Positions 26,242 to 37,885 of a DNA stretch of 64,000 nucleotides are shown piece by piece. Each line of letters opens with the position of its first letter. Position 1 is the first letter of the stretch. This DNA comes from Shewanella oncorhynchi (GTDB taxonomy: Bacteria > Pseudomonadota > Gammaproteobacteria > Enterobacterales > Shewanellaceae): assembly GCF_012584455.1 (NCBI RefSeq), contig NZ_JABAEB010000008.1, positions 199,627 to 263,626 of the forward strand, written 5' to 3'. The position numbers were made by a program, and so were the translations under genes. The notes below the pieces were generated by a model. It ran no database searches. It was not told the origin of the DNA and saw only the letters and a program-made list of their open reading frames with translations.

Positions 26242-27888
26242 ATGCAGAAATTTTTTCAGTATGCATGCATCCTATCTTGTTGTGTTGGCAACCTAATCAG
26301 GGTTGCCCAAGCAGAAGAGGCTAAGCTCGCCGATCCCTCAAACCAAGATCAAACCAAACAAAAAGTCAGCAAGATTGTGGTGGTCAACAACCCCATTTTT
26401 GATGAGTCAGATCCCGATGCTTTTTTTATCCATCGCTGGGCTAACGCCCTGCATATCAATACCAAAGAATATGTGGTTCTCGATAATCTAACCTTCAGCG
26501 AAAATGATACTGTCACACAAAAAGATCTCGACGAATCCCAACGACTTTTGCGGGCAATGCCTTACATTCGCGATGCGAAAATTTATATCGCAGAAAAAGA
26601 TCCCCAAGCCGATGTCGATCCATCCGTTGAGTCCGTGGTGGTGGAGACCTGGGATAATTGGTCATTATTACCGACAGCGAGTTTGAGTAGTTCAGGTGGC
26701 GACACCCGTTACTCCTTCGGGCTCAAAGAAGACAACTTGCTTGGAACGGGGATCCGCACTCGACTTAAATATCAATCCAATGAATCCCGGAATGGCTATA
26801 AATTTGCTTTTGAAGCGCCGCTCAGCATTATTGAACACGGCACAGTTGCCGCTGAGTTCTACGACAATAGCGACGGCCAAGCTAAACACGTTTATGTGAG
26901 TAAGCCCTTCTATTCCCTCAATACGAGTACCATGTATTCGGCGGAGTTTTTAGACGATAACCGTACAGATACCCTCAGACAAAATGGGCAAGAGGTGAAT
27001 GAGTTTACACACACAGTCGACTATCTCAATCTGCAATATGGCTGGTTAATTAATAAAAACAGTCAGCACCTTTCTCGCTTTATTACTGGTGTCACCCAAG
27101 ACAAGCACGAGTTTGCCCATTCTGAGCGCTATCCTACGTCCATGCTCCCTCAAGACAGGGACTTTATGTACCCTTGGGTCGCCTACGAGTTTATCGAAGA
27201 TGATTTCCACGTACTGAATAATGTTCACCTGATCACCAACAATGAAGACTTTAACTTAGGTTGGCATCACTATGTGCAATTCGGCATAGAAACCAATGAT
27301 ATAGGTGATAATAATCCCTTAGGCTACCACGTTAACTGGCAAAGCACTGGCGGGTATAAGTTTAACGATCAACTGTGGCTGTTAGAAATGGGGGGAACAA
27401 GCACTATCGGTACCACCCAAAAAGATACTTATAAGGTCGATGTTCAAGCCGAATACTTCTATCAAATCCATCCTAAGTGGACGGCTTATGGCAAAGCTTG
27501 GGCTAGCCTTTCACAGAACACTTATCTGGATCTAACAAAAGGATTAGGGGATGAAACTGGCGTGCGCGGTTATCCAAACGAATACCAGCAAGGGGATAAT
27601 CAGTGGTTACTGACCGCCGAGATACGCAACTACCCCAATATCAACTTATACCAACTGGCTGAATTAGGCTGGGCAGTCTTTGCCGATCTGGGTCAAGCCT
27701 CCGGCGGCAAACTCGCCGAGAATAACGAAGTCAGCGGTCCACTGGGTAGCATAGGTATAGGCGCACGGATTTATTCCTCTCGATCCAGCTATGGCAACGT
27801 AGCCCATATTGATTTTTCACTCCCTTATACGGGCGGCGAGTCAGTAAACAGCTGGGAATGGCGATTCCTAGTGAAAAGCAGTTTTTAA
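26242..27888 (+). CDS. Omp85-like outer-membrane protein
   Basis: The ATG at 26242 has GGGAGTGG upstream and opens a signal peptide ending in RVAQA, so the 548-residue version is preferred over a longer in-frame start at 26182. Residues about 45-140 look like a POTRA domain (VVLDNLTFSENDTVTQKDL... then LLRAMPYIRDAKIYI). The rest is a beta-barrel with alternating residues and ends in KSSF with a terminal Phe. Such POTRA-barrel proteins insert or translocate proteins or lipids at the outer membrane. Having at most one or two POTRA domains, it differs from BamA (five) and TamA (three). The precise function is unknown. Confidence 0.65.
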   Translation: MQKFFQYACILSCCVGNLIRVAQAEEAKLADPSNQDQTKQKVSKIVVVNNPIFDESDPDAFFIHRWANALHINTKEYVVLDNLTFSENDTVTQKDLDESQRLLRAMPYIRDAKIYIAEKDPQADVDPSVESVVVETWDNWSLLPTASLSSSGGDTRYSFGLKEDNLLGTGIRTRLKYQSNESRNGYKFAFEAPLSIIEHGTVAAEFYDNSDGQAKHVYVSKPFYSLNTSTMYSAEFLDDNRTDTLRQNGQEVNEFTHTVDYLNLQYGWLINKNSQHLSRFITGVTQDKHEFAHSERYPTSMLPQDRDFMYPWVAYEFIEDDFHVLNNVHLITNNEDFNLGWHHYVQFGIETNDIGDNNPLGYHVNWQSTGGYKFNDQLWLLEMGGTSTIGTTQKDTYKVDVQAEYFYQIHPKWTAYGKAWASLSQNTYLDLTKGLGDETGVRGYPNEYQQGDNQWLLTAEIRNYPNINLYQLAELGWAVFADLGQASGGKLAENNEVSGPLGSIGIGARIYSSRSSYGNVAHIDFSLPYTGGESVNSWEWRFLVKSSF

Positions 27889-27953
27889 ACCTAAGGTACA
27901 TAATAATCGTATGAACTATGTACTTTTTAAGACAATTCTTGACGCCTTGTGGC

Positions 27954-28658
27954 CTAAAATAATCCTGACGCTATCTGCCTAACCTCCTGCTCAACCCTCT
28001 GTACCAAAAGAGCATCAGCCAATATAGGTGAGCCACAATTAAAGGGCGGTTTAGGATCATATTCAAACAATAACTGCAGAGTTTTCGCCTGTTGTTCCCC
28101 CTCTATATTGGCAATAAGAGTCAATGCAAAATCGAGCCCTGCAGTAATACCGCCGCCACTGATCCGATTATGGTCAATCACAATACGTTTATTTTCAAAA
28201 GTAATTTGAGGATATTGTGCCAATACTGAAGCATAAGCCCAGTGAGTGGTCGTGCGATAACCATTAAGTAAACCTGTTGCCGCAAGAATCAAGGCACCAG
28301 TGCATACAGATGTAATGTATTGGGCTTGCTCCCCCTTGCATTTTAAGAAAGAAATGACTTGCTCATCCTGTATTTGCACCAAAGGATTTGCGCTCCCAGG
28401 CACTAAAAGGATATCTATCGACGGACAATTATCGAAATCGTAATTAGGTTGTAAGTTAACGCCCGCATCACAGGGTAATAGCGTGCTGGTTTTCGCAAAA
28501 GTGAAGGTTTCAAATGATGGCACAAAGGCTAAAAACTGTAGTGGCCCATAGGCATCGAGCATCGTCATGCCGGGATAAAGGAAAATACCTACTCTTAATT
28601 TGTGCTTTATTGGATGATTTGTTTGATCACTTTGAGCCGCTTCAATATTTTCACTCAT
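27954..28658 (-). CDS. DJ-1/PfpI-family protein
   Basis: This 234-residue protein belongs to the class-I glutamine-amidotransferase-like DJ-1/PfpI superfamily, close to isonitrile hydratase and the sensing domain of AraC-type regulators. Cys119 in SVCTGA is the nucleophile of the elbow, and YPGMTMLDAYGPL near 28-40 is the N-terminal conserved region. There is no DNA-binding domain. The ATG at 28658 has GGAG eight bases upstream and is preferred over GTG at 28661. It is divergent from the TetR-type regulator gene, which may control it. Confidence 0.85.
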   Translation of the reverse strand: MSENIEAAQSDQTNHPIKHKLRVGIFLYPGMTMLDAYGPLQFLAFVPSFETFTFAKTSTLLPCDAGVNLQPNYDFDNCPSIDILLVPGSANPLVQIQDEQVISFLKCKGEQAQYITSVCTGALILAATGLLNGYRTTTHWAYASVLAQYPQITFENKRIVIDHNRISGGGITAGLDFALTLIANIEGEQQAKTLQLLFEYDPKPPFNCGSPILADALLVQRVEQEVRQIASGLF

Positions 28659-28896
28659 CACAGATTCTCCATAGGTAGTGACAATTTCATATTTCAGGTA
28701 ACACTGTCGTTGCAGTTAACCCTATGACCGTCACTATAAAGCCCATTATTCCTAACCATCAGGCACAAACTCGCCCGAATGTTTCAAATGGTACACCTGA
28801 GCCTATCTGTTCCACTTAAGCAAAAATCACAACACAAGAGCCATTGAGGCTAATGTATAATCAAACGCCTGAATTGAATTTGGAGCAAAATCCAGT

Positions 28897-29529
28897 ATGC
28901 ACACCAAGCCCCACATGCGCATAGAACAAAGCCCGCGAGCGATGCTCAAGGTTCTCCACGTTTTCAAGGAAATGCTTAAACAGCAAGATTATCGTGATAT
29001 TGCAGTGGCAGATATTGCGCACAAAGCCGATGTCGGGCGCACGACGTTTTATCGCTACTTCAAACGCAAGCTGGATATTCTTATTGCACTACATCAAAAT
29101 ATTTTTGAAAATATCTTTGAAGATCTACGGTCAACCGAAGACTGGCTTTCAACTAACACACCACCCTCATTGGAAAAACTGCTTATTACTTTTAGCCGAA
29201 ACAGCATGTTTCGCCGTTCCATGTCATTTAGACTAGGTAGCGACCTCGATGCTGCAACTAAACAATTACAAACTAAACTTGTGCAACATATCGAAAATAA
29301 ATTGATCAACACCTTCAACACTGACGAATTTATTATTCCAAGCTACACATTAGCTCATAGCATAGCAGCTCTTTATTTCAGCCAAATTCAACAACTTATC
29401 GCCAGTCCCACACCTTGTCCTATACAACAAGCAAAATACTTACACTTACTGACTCGAGGCATGATTGTAGCGGCATTGACGACAACTAATAGCAGCGAAC
29501 CCCATACCCGCACCAATGGAAATCATTAA
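28897..29529 (+). CDS. TetR-family transcriptional regulator
   Basis: This 210-residue regulator has an N-terminal TetR helix-turn-helix at about 38-58 (VADIAHKADVGRTTFYRYFKRK). The C-terminal ligand domain is not conserved enough to name an inducer. A second ATG lies at codon 7 and could be used. It is divergent from the DJ-1/PfpI gene over a region of about 240 bases, which suggests that gene as a target. Confidence 0.88.
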   Translation: MHTKPHMRIEQSPRAMLKVLHVFKEMLKQQDYRDIAVADIAHKADVGRTTFYRYFKRKLDILIALHQNIFENIFEDLRSTEDWLSTNTPPSLEKLLITFSRNSMFRRSMSFRLGSDLDAATKQLQTKLVQHIENKLINTFNTDEFIIPSYTLAHSIAALYFSQIQQLIASPTPCPIQQAKYLHLLTRGMIVAALTTTNSSEPHTRTNGNH

Positions 29530-29557
29530 GGTAAAAATCACGGCATTTACATCATTC

Positions 29558-29812
29558 TCAAGCGATGAGTTTGGTAATCCAACGCAAGCCAAAAGTGCTA
29601 CGCAGTAGTTTTACAGTGCTGTTGTGGCGCATTTGAAACAGGCAGCCAAGGCTAAAACTGACGATTAAACCTGGTGTCGACCCTATAAAATCACGACTGC
29701 TTTGCGCTAATTGTCGTTTCCTCATCAGTAACAAATCATGCTGCAACTGGCCTTGTTCCGTCAGCACAGTCAGCTTCAACTGCTGTTTTTTAAGTAACTG
29801 TTGAATTAGCAT
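29558..29812 (-). CDS. YqjK-like small protein
   Basis: This 84-residue protein starts at ATG 29812 with GGAGGT upstream; a longer start would overlap the preceding gene. It is basic, Gln- and Leu-rich at the N terminus and has a short hydrophobic segment near the middle (STPGLIVSFSLGCLF). It is the third gene after the YqjD- and YqjE-like genes with an 11-base gap, the position of yqjK in enteric bacteria. Sequence support for the family is only moderate. Confidence 0.6.
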   Translation of the reverse strand: MLIQQLLKKQQLKLTVLTEQGQLQHDLLLMRKRQLAQSSRDFIGSTPGLIVSFSLGCLFQMRHNSTVKLLRSTFGLRWITKLIA

Positions 29813-29823
29813 ACTCGCACCTC

Positions 29824-30327
29824 CTATTTTTGATGTTCCGACTCTCGAGTCGAGAGCAAAAGCTGTAATTGCTGCCAAGTCTTCGAAAAGCCAGTTTGTG
29901 ACAGCACATAGCCAAGACTACGCCAACACCAAAGCAATAAAACAAACTGTAGTACCACCAAAGCGCTCACAGTGGCCAATAACGAACCGCTCAATTGAAA
30001 CAGCATATAGCCCAGCAGCAATAAAATACTGCCCCAGAATAACGTAATGCCAGTACCAGAACAGACGACTAAAGCCGCAGCAATAATCAGGCTACGCCCT
30101 GTTAACCGCCATTCTGCCGTTGCTATTTTCCCGGCCAACTTCAACTGCTCGAGATAGGCTTGCTTCACTGAACTGCTAAGAACAGCTATTTCAGCCAGTT
30201 GCTCCATTGCCTGATCAATAACTTTATGCTGGGCAGCAGCTGATGCTGTCTGCCCAGTTTTGGCGGTTTGCGTACTATGCTGGACGGGCCTTTGTTCTGG
30301 CGCCTCTGACCTTGCACGGTTTTGCAT
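29824..30327 (-). CDS. YqjE-like membrane protein, phage holin superfamily
   Basis: This 167-residue protein has a charged N-terminal part and two central membrane hairpins (about 80-105 and 112-140), as in the YqjE/DUF1469 group. It is flanked by the YqjD-like gene (ten bases upstream) and the YqjK-like gene, so it is one operon of envelope stress-type proteins. The ATG has AAGGTGG upstream. The function is unknown. Confidence 0.75.
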   Translation of the reverse strand: MQNRARSEAPEQRPVQHSTQTAKTGQTASAAAQHKVIDQAMEQLAEIAVLSSSVKQAYLEQLKLAGKIATAEWRLTGRSLIIAAALVVCSGTGITLFWGSILLLLGYMLFQLSGSLLATVSALVVLQFVLLLWCWRSLGYVLSQTGFSKTWQQLQLLLSTRESEHQK

Positions 30328-30336
30328 AAATCCACC

Positions 30337-30660
30337 TTAGCGACGGCGCAATAAAGCCGTTAATACCACACCAGCGGCAAAGGCAATCCCAGCTGTGGCC
30401 AATGGATTTTGCGCTGCCAACTCACGGGTTTTGCTATAAGAACTTTGCAGTTGTAATTTGATTTCCTCCTGCTTGAGCGCCAGAGTTTCCTGTGAGCTAG
30501 CTGCCGTTTTACGCAAAGAGTCTTCTGCAACTGCGGCTTTCTCTGCAACCGCATCAACGGCATGGTGCGTCACTTCAGTTGCTTTCGCTGTTGTGGGTGA
30601 ATTTAAAGCACCGCTATCTTTACTGTTAGTTTGTTCTGCTACGCTTTTTGAACTGGCCAT
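30337..30660 (-). CDS. YqjD/ElaB-like DUF883 protein
   Basis: This protein of 107 residues starts at ATG 30660 with AGGAGG upstream; a longer reading frame begins at 30744 but the shorter start fits the ribosome site. It has an alanine- and glutamate-rich coiled helix in the middle (about 30-75) and a C-terminal membrane anchor ending in GVVLTALLRRR, the DUF883 pattern. In enteric bacteria such proteins bind ribosomes at the inner membrane. It heads the yqjD-yqjE-yqjK-like operon. Confidence 0.78.
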   Translation of the reverse strand: MASSKSVAEQTNSKDSGALNSPTTAKATEVTHHAVDAVAEKAAVAEDSLRKTAASSQETLALKQEEIKLQLQSSYSKTRELAAQNPLATAGIAFAAGVVLTALLRRR

Positions 30661-30989
30661 AAAAAGCCTCCTTGGTGAACACTGTGCAATGCAACAAGAT
30701 GCTGCACTTTGCGAACAAACCAATGCAATGGCTATACCAAACAATATAAACGCATAAAAAACAAAATGTTAGAACTACTTTATTTCTATTAACCCTCCCA
30801 GTTAACGGTAGATGTTACCTGCATTGAGTAATTTTTACCTGCGACGAAGAAGGACTAAAAATAGCTGTAATGGCGGCTAAACTGAAAGCTAAATAAGCGA
30901 TAGACTGAAGGGCCGGGAGAACAAGATAACTCTGATTTTTTAATGAGTTAATCAAATAAAACTTATCATTACCGTATAAATTAAAAAAC
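30661..30989. other. Intergenic region upstream of the yqjD-like operon
   Basis: About 330 bases separate the yqjD-like start from the rnpB terminator. They should hold the operon promoter. No additional gene or strong hairpin is visible. Confidence 0.5.
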
Positions 30990-31026
30990 AAAAAGCCCGT
31001 TTGTCATTACGACAAACGGGCTTTTT
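30990..31026 (-). terminator. rnpB terminator, bidirectional
   Basis: A 16-bp perfect stem, AAAAAGCCCGTTTGTC and its complement, around an ATTAC loop follows the 3' end of RNase P RNA. It has T runs on both strands, so it works in both directions. Confidence 0.92.
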
Positions 31027-31034
31027 GTTGAATG

Positions 31035-31385
<351 letters not shown>

Positions 31386-31391
31386 GCGCGG

Positions 31392-31397
31392 ATTATA
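31392..31397 (-). promoter_or_regulatory. -10 element of rnpB promoter
   Basis: A perfect TATAAT on the minus strand lies seven bases before the inferred start of RNase P RNA. The -35 region at about 31415-31420 (TGGTGC) is a weak match. Confidence 0.7.
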
Positions 31398-31450
31398 GCC
31401 TAAGCCACCCTGATGCACCACAGATAATCCGCTCGTAACCGTTTTAGCGC

Positions 31451-32293
31451 TTATAAATCAGACTCTAGGCCGTATTTGTACAGAGCGTTCTTTTTAAGTC
31501 CATGAATTTGCGCGGCAATTGCTGCGGCTTTCTTCAATGGTAATTCTTCACATAAGAGTTTAAGCGTATTAATAGCGACGGTGGGAATCGCTTCGTCATC
31601 ACTCAAATGGTAGCCATGCACCATAAGCACGATTTCACCCTTCTGCTGATTCGGGTCAGTACTAACAGTGGCAAGCACCTCTGAGACAGGGCCAGACAAA
31701 AAAGTTTCGAAGGTTTTGGTCACTTCACGCGCCATGACGACATGGCGTTCGCCACCAAGCACTTCAACCATAGTCGTTAGACTGTGCTCAATGCGGTGGG
31801 GTGATTCATAAAATATCAGCGTGCGCGGATCTTCTTTCAATGCTAATAACTTATCAGCGCGGGCTTTTTCTTTAGAGGGCAGAAAACCTTCGAAAGAAAA
31901 ACGGTCCGATGGCAAACCCGAGGCGCTCAGGGCGGTAATTGCCGCGCAAGGGCCGGGCAAAGGGATCACATTAAACCCAGATTGGCGCACATGGGAGACC
32001 AAGTGATAACCCGGATCGGAAATCAACGGGGTACCCGCATCTGAAATTAATGCAATCGACAGCCCAGCTGCAAGCTGATCGACAATCCACTGGGCACGAG
32101 CACGCTCGTTATGGTCATGCAGCGCCGTAGTTTTTGTAGTAATACCAAAGTGGCTCAATAACTTACCGCTGTGGCGAGTATCTTCACAGGCGATCAATGA
32201 AACCTGATTCAGCACCTCTATTGCCCGTGAGCTCATATCGCCCAAATTACCTATGGGAGTAGGAACTATGTAGAGTGCGACGCTTTGGTCCAT
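31451..32293 (-). CDS. rsmI: 16S rRNA 2'-O-methyltransferase (C1402)
   Basis: This 280-residue enzyme of the tetrapyrrole-methylase fold transfers a methyl group from SAM to the ribose of C1402 of 16S rRNA. Family stretches are clear: [18 protein letters not shown] near the start, [42 protein letters not shown], and FYESPHRI. It is divergent from lpoA, as in many gammaproteobacteria, and lies beside rnpB. Confidence 0.95.
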   Translation of the reverse strand: MDQSVALYIVPTPIGNLGDMSSRAIEVLNQVSLIACEDTRHSGKLLSHFGITTKTTALHDHNERARAQWIVDQLAAGLSIALISDAGTPLISDPGYHLVSHVRQSGFNVIPLPGPCAAITALSASGLPSDRFSFEGFLPSKEKARADKLLALKEDPRTLIFYESPHRIEHSLTTMVEVLGGERHVVMAREVTKTFETFLSGPVSEVLATVSTDPNQQKGEIVLMVHGYHLSDDEAIPTVAINTLKLLCEELPLKKAAAIAAQIHGLKKNALYKYGLESDL

Positions 32294-32381
32294 ATATACC
32301 TCTGTAATGACAGTGCCAAGACTTTCGTCAAGCGCGAGAGAAGGTTAAACTAGAGGCTGCATCTTACCAGAGTGAAGCCCA

Positions 32382-34283
32382 GTGTTAAAAAGCCTGAATA
32401 CAACTAAGTTCGTTTCCGTGGCCATTTTATCGGTAATCTTGGCGGGTTGTGGCACTTCAACGCCCACCTCGACCGGAACTGCACCCACAGTGGCCACCTC
32501 TTTAGCATCCGCACCTTTGTCGGCCAATGTGTATTTGGCACAAGCCGCCAATAGCAAAGATCCGCAGCAGCGCGATACTAATCTGCTGCTCGCAGCCCAT
32601 GCCTACATCAATGCCAACGACTACGCAGCGGCGCAGAAGCTACTAAAATCAATACAGCCAAGCTTGAATCAGAGCCCAACATTTCTGGCCGAACATAAAT
32701 ACTTGACCGCGCGTGTGCTTGAACACACGTCCACCTATAGTGATGCACTTAAAGTTCTCAATTATCCAAGCAATTGGAGTTTGCCAAGCTGGCAGATGAC
32801 GGCTTATCACCAATTCAAGGCACATTTATATCAATTGAATAAACAGCCTATTGAGCAAGTGCGTGAACTGAGCTTACTGACGACTTACTTGCCCCCCGCC
32901 CAAGCCAACGAGGTGAATAACGCGATTTGGCAAGTTCTGCAGCCAATGCACGAACAAACCTTAAAAGCCTTTACCCAAGATGCTAAGACTCCTGTGTTTA
33001 CGGGTTGGTTGCAATTGGCTTATATCGCGAAGCATTATGCTGTCGATCCGACACAGTTGGTACGCTACTTAGGCGAATGGCAGAAACAAAATCCTTATCA
33101 TCCTGCAGCGGCTAAGCTACCCGCCGATCTTGACAGAGCCTTAAACGCTAAGCCATTTACGCCAAAAAACATTGCTGTGCTGTTGCCGCTGACGGGCCCA
33201 AGAGCTAACGCTGCCAATGCAATTCGCCAAGGCATATTAGCCAGTTACATGGCCAAGCAAAATGACCAAGTCGCAGTCAACTTTTATGACACGGCAAACG
33301 ATGCTGCCAGCGCTTACCAACAGGCGCTAACTGTGGGAGCCGAATTTATTATTGGCCCATTATTGCCTACTGAAATTGAACAACTGCAAGTGATCAATGC
33401 GGCAAACACAGCCGCCACGAATACGGTGACTAATACTGCTAACCCAGACAAAACGGCCAATACAGCAACAGCACCTGCTGCGCCTGTACCACAACTATTC
33501 TTAAATCAAGTTGATAAGTTCACCCCCGATCCGAATAGGTTCTACTTTGCATTATCTCCCGCACAAGAGGCGGCCGATGCGGCGGAGCATTTATATCAAG
33601 ATGGCGTAACTATGCCGTTACTGCTCGCCAGTAACGATGCCCTTGGCAAACGCATGGCCGAAAGCTTTATTCAAGCATGGAAAAAGAAGAGCGATAACCC
33701 TGTCGAAGTTCACTACTTCGATGGCGGTGATAAAATGCGCACCACAGTACAAGATGCCCTTGGCGTGCGCGATAGCCAAGAGCGGATCGCCCGTATTAAA
33801 GAGCTGTTAGGCAATTCAGTACAAGCCGACTTCCGCTCGCGCCAAGATATTGATGCCATTTATATGATTTCAACGCCACAGGATCTAACCCTGCTCAAGG
33901 CCTTTATCGACGTCAACTTTAGCGTTTTCACACAACCTGTGCCTTTATATACCTCAAGCCGCAGCCGAGTTGAAAATGAAAGCACACAAACGGCGCAGGA
34001 TTTAAATAACCTGACCCTAAGCGACGCACCTTGGCTAATGCAAAACGGCGAAGAAAATCTGATGGTCAACACACTATTTTCGGGCTGGAATAACAGTCAG
34101 AAACGTTTGTTCGTTATGGGTTATGATGCAATGGATTTGATCGGCCGTTTGGCGCAAATGCGCTCATTCACAGGCTATCAATTCAATGGTCGCAGTGGTG
34201 CTTTATCTGTCAGTCCAGATGGCATAGTCAACCGCCAGTTAAGCTGGGGACGTTATGAAAGAGGTAGCTTCCGCCAGTTATGA
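32382..34283 (+). CDS. lpoA: LpoA, lipoprotein activator of PBP1a
   Basis: This 633-residue outer-membrane lipoprotein starts at GTG. The lipobox is LAGC with Cys23. The N-terminal half is TPR-like helical (about 60-245). The C-terminal half has the periplasmic-binding-protein fold seen in LppC/LpoA ([19 protein letters not shown] at about 265-283). LpoA reaches through the periplasm to stimulate PBP1a, and the mrcA gene for PBP1a lies in the same window. An Asn-, Thr- and Ala-rich insert (about 340-370) interrupts the PBP-like part. Its stop overlaps the start of yraN by four bases. Confidence 0.94.
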   Translation: MLKSLNTTKFVSVAILSVILAGCGTSTPTSTGTAPTVATSLASAPLSANVYLAQAANSKDPQQRDTNLLLAAHAYINANDYAAAQKLLKSIQPSLNQSPTFLAEHKYLTARVLEHTSTYSDALKVLNYPSNWSLPSWQMTAYHQFKAHLYQLNKQPIEQVRELSLLTTYLPPAQANEVNNAIWQVLQPMHEQTLKAFTQDAKTPVFTGWLQLAYIAKHYAVDPTQLVRYLGEWQKQNPYHPAAAKLPADLDRALNAKPFTPKNIAVLLPLTGPRANAANAIRQGILASYMAKQNDQVAVNFYDTANDAASAYQQALTVGAEFIIGPLLPTEIEQLQVINAANTAATNTVTNTANPDKTANTATAPAAPVPQLFLNQVDKFTPDPNRFYFALSPAQEAADAAEHLYQDGVTMPLLLASNDALGKRMAESFIQAWKKKSDNPVEVHYFDGGDKMRTTVQDALGVRDSQERIARIKELLGNSVQADFRSRQDIDAIYMISTPQDLTLLKAFIDVNFSVFTQPVPLYTSSRSRVENESTQTAQDLNNLTLSDAPWLMQNGEENLMVNTLFSGWNNSQKRLFVMGYDAMDLIGRLAQMRSFTGYQFNGRSGALSVSPDGIVNRQLSWGRYERGSFRQL

Positions 34284-34606
34284 CACTCGGACAGCAGGCA
34301 GAATCGCACGCCCAACGTTACCTTGAACAACAAGGCTTAACTTTTGTCGAACGTAATGTCCGCTATCCGTTTGGGGAAATTGATTTAATCATGCGCCATA
34401 AAAACCATTGGGTATTTGTCGAAGTGAAGTATCGTTCGGCAAATCAATATGGCGGCGCATTACAAGCCCTAAGCAGCGCGCAGATTTCGCGAATTCGCAA
34501 AGCGGCTAGCCACTATTTACAACTCAATAGACTCGATGTGCCCTGTCGTTTCGATGTCATCGCCATGGAAGCCGATCAAATTCATTGGCTGGTCGATGCC
34601 TTTTAA
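34280..34606 (+). CDS. yraN: YraN/UPF0102 nuclease-like protein
   Basis: This 108-residue protein has the UPF0102 fold related to Holliday-junction resolvases and PD-(D/E)xK nucleases: GEIDLIMR with Glu and Asp, then FVEVKYR containing the ExK element. The family function is not firmly established. It starts within the last codons of lpoA (ATGA overlap) and is followed by diaA, the usual order. Confidence 0.93.
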   Translation: MTLGQQAESHAQRYLEQQGLTFVERNVRYPFGEIDLIMRHKNHWVFVEVKYRSANQYGGALQALSSAQISRIRKAASHYLQLNRLDVPCRFDVIAMEADQIHWLVDAF

Positions 34607-34702
34607 GCGCCAATAGTGAAAGAGTGACTACACAAATTATTTTAACGTCCGTGCCTCAACACGCTTGTGGAAATATGGCATGATAGCAACACTTTATCCT
34701 GA

Positions 34703-35871
<1,169 letters not shown>

Positions 35872-35897
35872 TTTTGCAGTTTACCTATTTAAAACTT

Positions 35898-35934
35898 AAG
35901 CCTAAGTGGTGAGCTAACTCGCCCACTTAGGCTT
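35898..35934. terminator. Bidirectional hairpin between dolP and EamA gene
   Basis: A 12-bp perfect stem, AAGCCTAAGTGG and its complement, with a 13-base loop lies between two convergent genes and is followed by short T-rich sequence on both sides. Confidence 0.75.
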
Positions 35935-35946
35935 TAACCCTCGCTG

Positions 35947-36831
35947 TTATTTTCCCGTGAGTGTATCTGCTATCTTAGGTGCCGATTTTGATAGGAGCGA
36001 TCCTAGCCAAGGTAAAAACAACGAAGGCAATACGATTAAGGCGGCACCGAGCCAACTTAAGTTATCCAACCATTCATCGAACAACAACCAGCCTAAAAAG
36101 ACAATAAACAACAAGCCTGTGTATTCCGCAATCGCGATATCACTCGCCTGGGCCTTGCGGTAAGCCAACACACAAAACCAGTGATAAACCAATAAAAATG
36201 CGTTGCTCAGCAAGGCCACGCCCACCAGCTCCCAACTCAAACCCTCAATCCCCTGAAACACTGCAATCACTAACGTTGCCGGAATACCCAGCAAGTTATA
36301 TAGCATTAGCGTTAGCACGGGATGCTCAGCATGGGGCACTTTTTTAAGCGCTAACTGATTCACTGCAAAGGTAAAAGCTGAAAACAGTACAGCAATGCCG
36401 TACCAGTTCATTTCACTCGGTCGCAGGATAATCAAGATGCCGACAAAACCTAAGCCAGTACAGATTGTCTGAGCAGCGGTGATCCTCTCGCTCAGGAAGA
36501 AATACCCCATCAAAATAATCATTAGCGGTGCGGAATAAAACAATGAGCTAACTGTCGCGAGCGGCAATGCCATTAAGCCAATAATTAAAAAAAGCGCGCC
36601 AACTGAGCCTATGTTGGCACGCCAAAGGTGAACTGAGATATGTGTCGTCATCGGACGCTGCGAATACAGCCACACTGGCAACAACATAAATACTGAAGAG
36701 ATTTGCCTGACAAGGAGGAAAGTCGAGGCACTCGCATCGTCCGGTAACCACTTGATCGACACATCATAGAAGGCACTGAATAGATTACCTACTATCAATA
36801 AAATCAAACCAATAACTACTGGGCGTTGCAT
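35947..36831 (-). CDS. EamA-family drug/metabolite transporter
   Basis: This 294-residue inner-membrane protein has ten hydrophobic segments arranged as two five-helix EamA repeats. It carries family features such as APLMIILMGYFFLSERIT at the end of the first repeat and EYTGLLFIVFLGWLLFDEW in the second. The substrate is unknown. It is divergent from the LysR-type regulator over about 120 bases, which suggests a regulator-target pair. Confidence 0.87.
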   Translation of the reverse strand: MQRPVVIGLILLIVGNLFSAFYDVSIKWLPDDASASTFLLVRQISSVFMLLPVWLYSQRPMTTHISVHLWRANIGSVGALFLIIGLMALPLATVSSLFYSAPLMIILMGYFFLSERITAAQTICTGLGFVGILIILRPSEMNWYGIAVLFSAFTFAVNQLALKKVPHAEHPVLTLMLYNLLGIPATLVIAVFQGIEGLSWELVGVALLSNAFLLVYHWFCVLAYRKAQASDIAIAEYTGLLFIVFLGWLLFDEWLDNLSWLGAALIVLPSLFLPWLGSLLSKSAPKIADTLTGK

Positions 36832-36951
36832 TTTTTAACATCCATAAATCTCAATGGCGGCATGATAATCCTCGCAAAACTTAAGCTGAAATGATGCTTT
36901 CTCATGCTAGATGAATTAAATTCATACTAAAGCCTTTAGATATTGAAAATC

Positions 36952-37824
36952 ATGAGAAAGCTCCCGCCATTACGCGCTCTACAAGTGTTTGAAGCTGCCG
37001 CCAGACAGCAGCATTTTTCTAAGGCCGCCGATGAACTGTGCATCACCCAAAGTGCAGTGTCTCACCAAGTGCGAGTATTAGAAGAGTATTTTGGCGAGCA
37101 ACTGTTCGACCGTCAGGGGCGTAAACTGCAGTTAACGCCTAAGGGGCACGGACTATTTTTAGAGTTAGAGCGGATATTCAACGAGTTAAGCGACCTCAAC
37201 TTGAAAGTACGCGATACGCCAAATCAACAGCTCTGCCTGGCCGTTTACAGCTCATTCTCGGTGAAATGGTTAATCCCAAGACTCGCCGATTTTCGCCGCC
37301 AATATCCGAGCGTGAAAATCCGCCTCGAGATGATCACCCAAGATCCTGATCTAAGCACCAGCACCGCGGATATCTTCATCGCCGGTAAGCTAAATCAACG
37401 TGGCTATTGGCAACAGTTACTGCACAAAGAGTGTTTAATTCCTGTATGCAGCCCCAGTTTTTACCTTAAATGGCGCGACATAAGCCTGAGTAATTTCCAG
37501 CAACAAGCTCTGCTGGTGGTTGATGAAGGGCCATTAGGGCTTGACTGGCACAAGTGGTCATCGGCGCACCAAATACCACTCGATAACGAACAACAGCATG
37601 TGTTTAGTCATATTGTGATGGCGATTGAAGCGGCGATTGCTGGCCAAGGCTTAGCCCTAGCGCCGGACTTTATGGTGGCTGGCGATATCACCACGGGGCG
37701 TTTAGTCGCCTTGAATCTTCCCGATGTGCATACCGGATTTGAATTTACCTTCTTTTGTAAGCAACGCCGTTTATCAGAACCAGCGATTGCCGCTTTCTCA
37801 TCTTGGCTAAAATCACAGGCTTAG
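36952..37824 (+). CDS. LysR-family regulator, GcvA-like
   Basis: This LysR-type protein of 290 residues is preferred from ATG 36952; a TTG three codons upstream is not needed. The N-terminal helix-turn-helix reads LRALQVFEAAARQQHFSKAADEL then ITQSAVSHQVRVLEE, a pattern typical of the GcvA/AmpR subgroup. The effector domain fills the rest. It is divergent from the EamA transporter gene and probably controls it. The ligand is unknown. Confidence 0.9.
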   Translation: MRKLPPLRALQVFEAAARQQHFSKAADELCITQSAVSHQVRVLEEYFGEQLFDRQGRKLQLTPKGHGLFLELERIFNELSDLNLKVRDTPNQQLCLAVYSSFSVKWLIPRLADFRRQYPSVKIRLEMITQDPDLSTSTADIFIAGKLNQRGYWQQLLHKECLIPVCSPSFYLKWRDISLSNFQQQALLVVDEGPLGLDWHKWSSAHQIPLDNEQQHVFSHIVMAIEAAIAGQGLALAPDFMVAGDITTGRLVALNLPDVHTGFEFTFFCKQRRLSEPAIAAFSSWLKSQA

Positions 37825-37845
37825 GATGAATTTACAGGTACAAAA

Positions 37846-37867
37846 AAGCCGACGCGAACGTCGGCTT
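37846..37867. terminator. Bidirectional terminator between LysR gene and trpS
   Basis: The stem AAGCCGACG with its complement encloses a CGAA loop, with an A run before and a T-rich stretch after it. It serves both convergent genes. Confidence 0.85.
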
Positions 37868-37885
37868 AATTTATCGTTCGATTGA

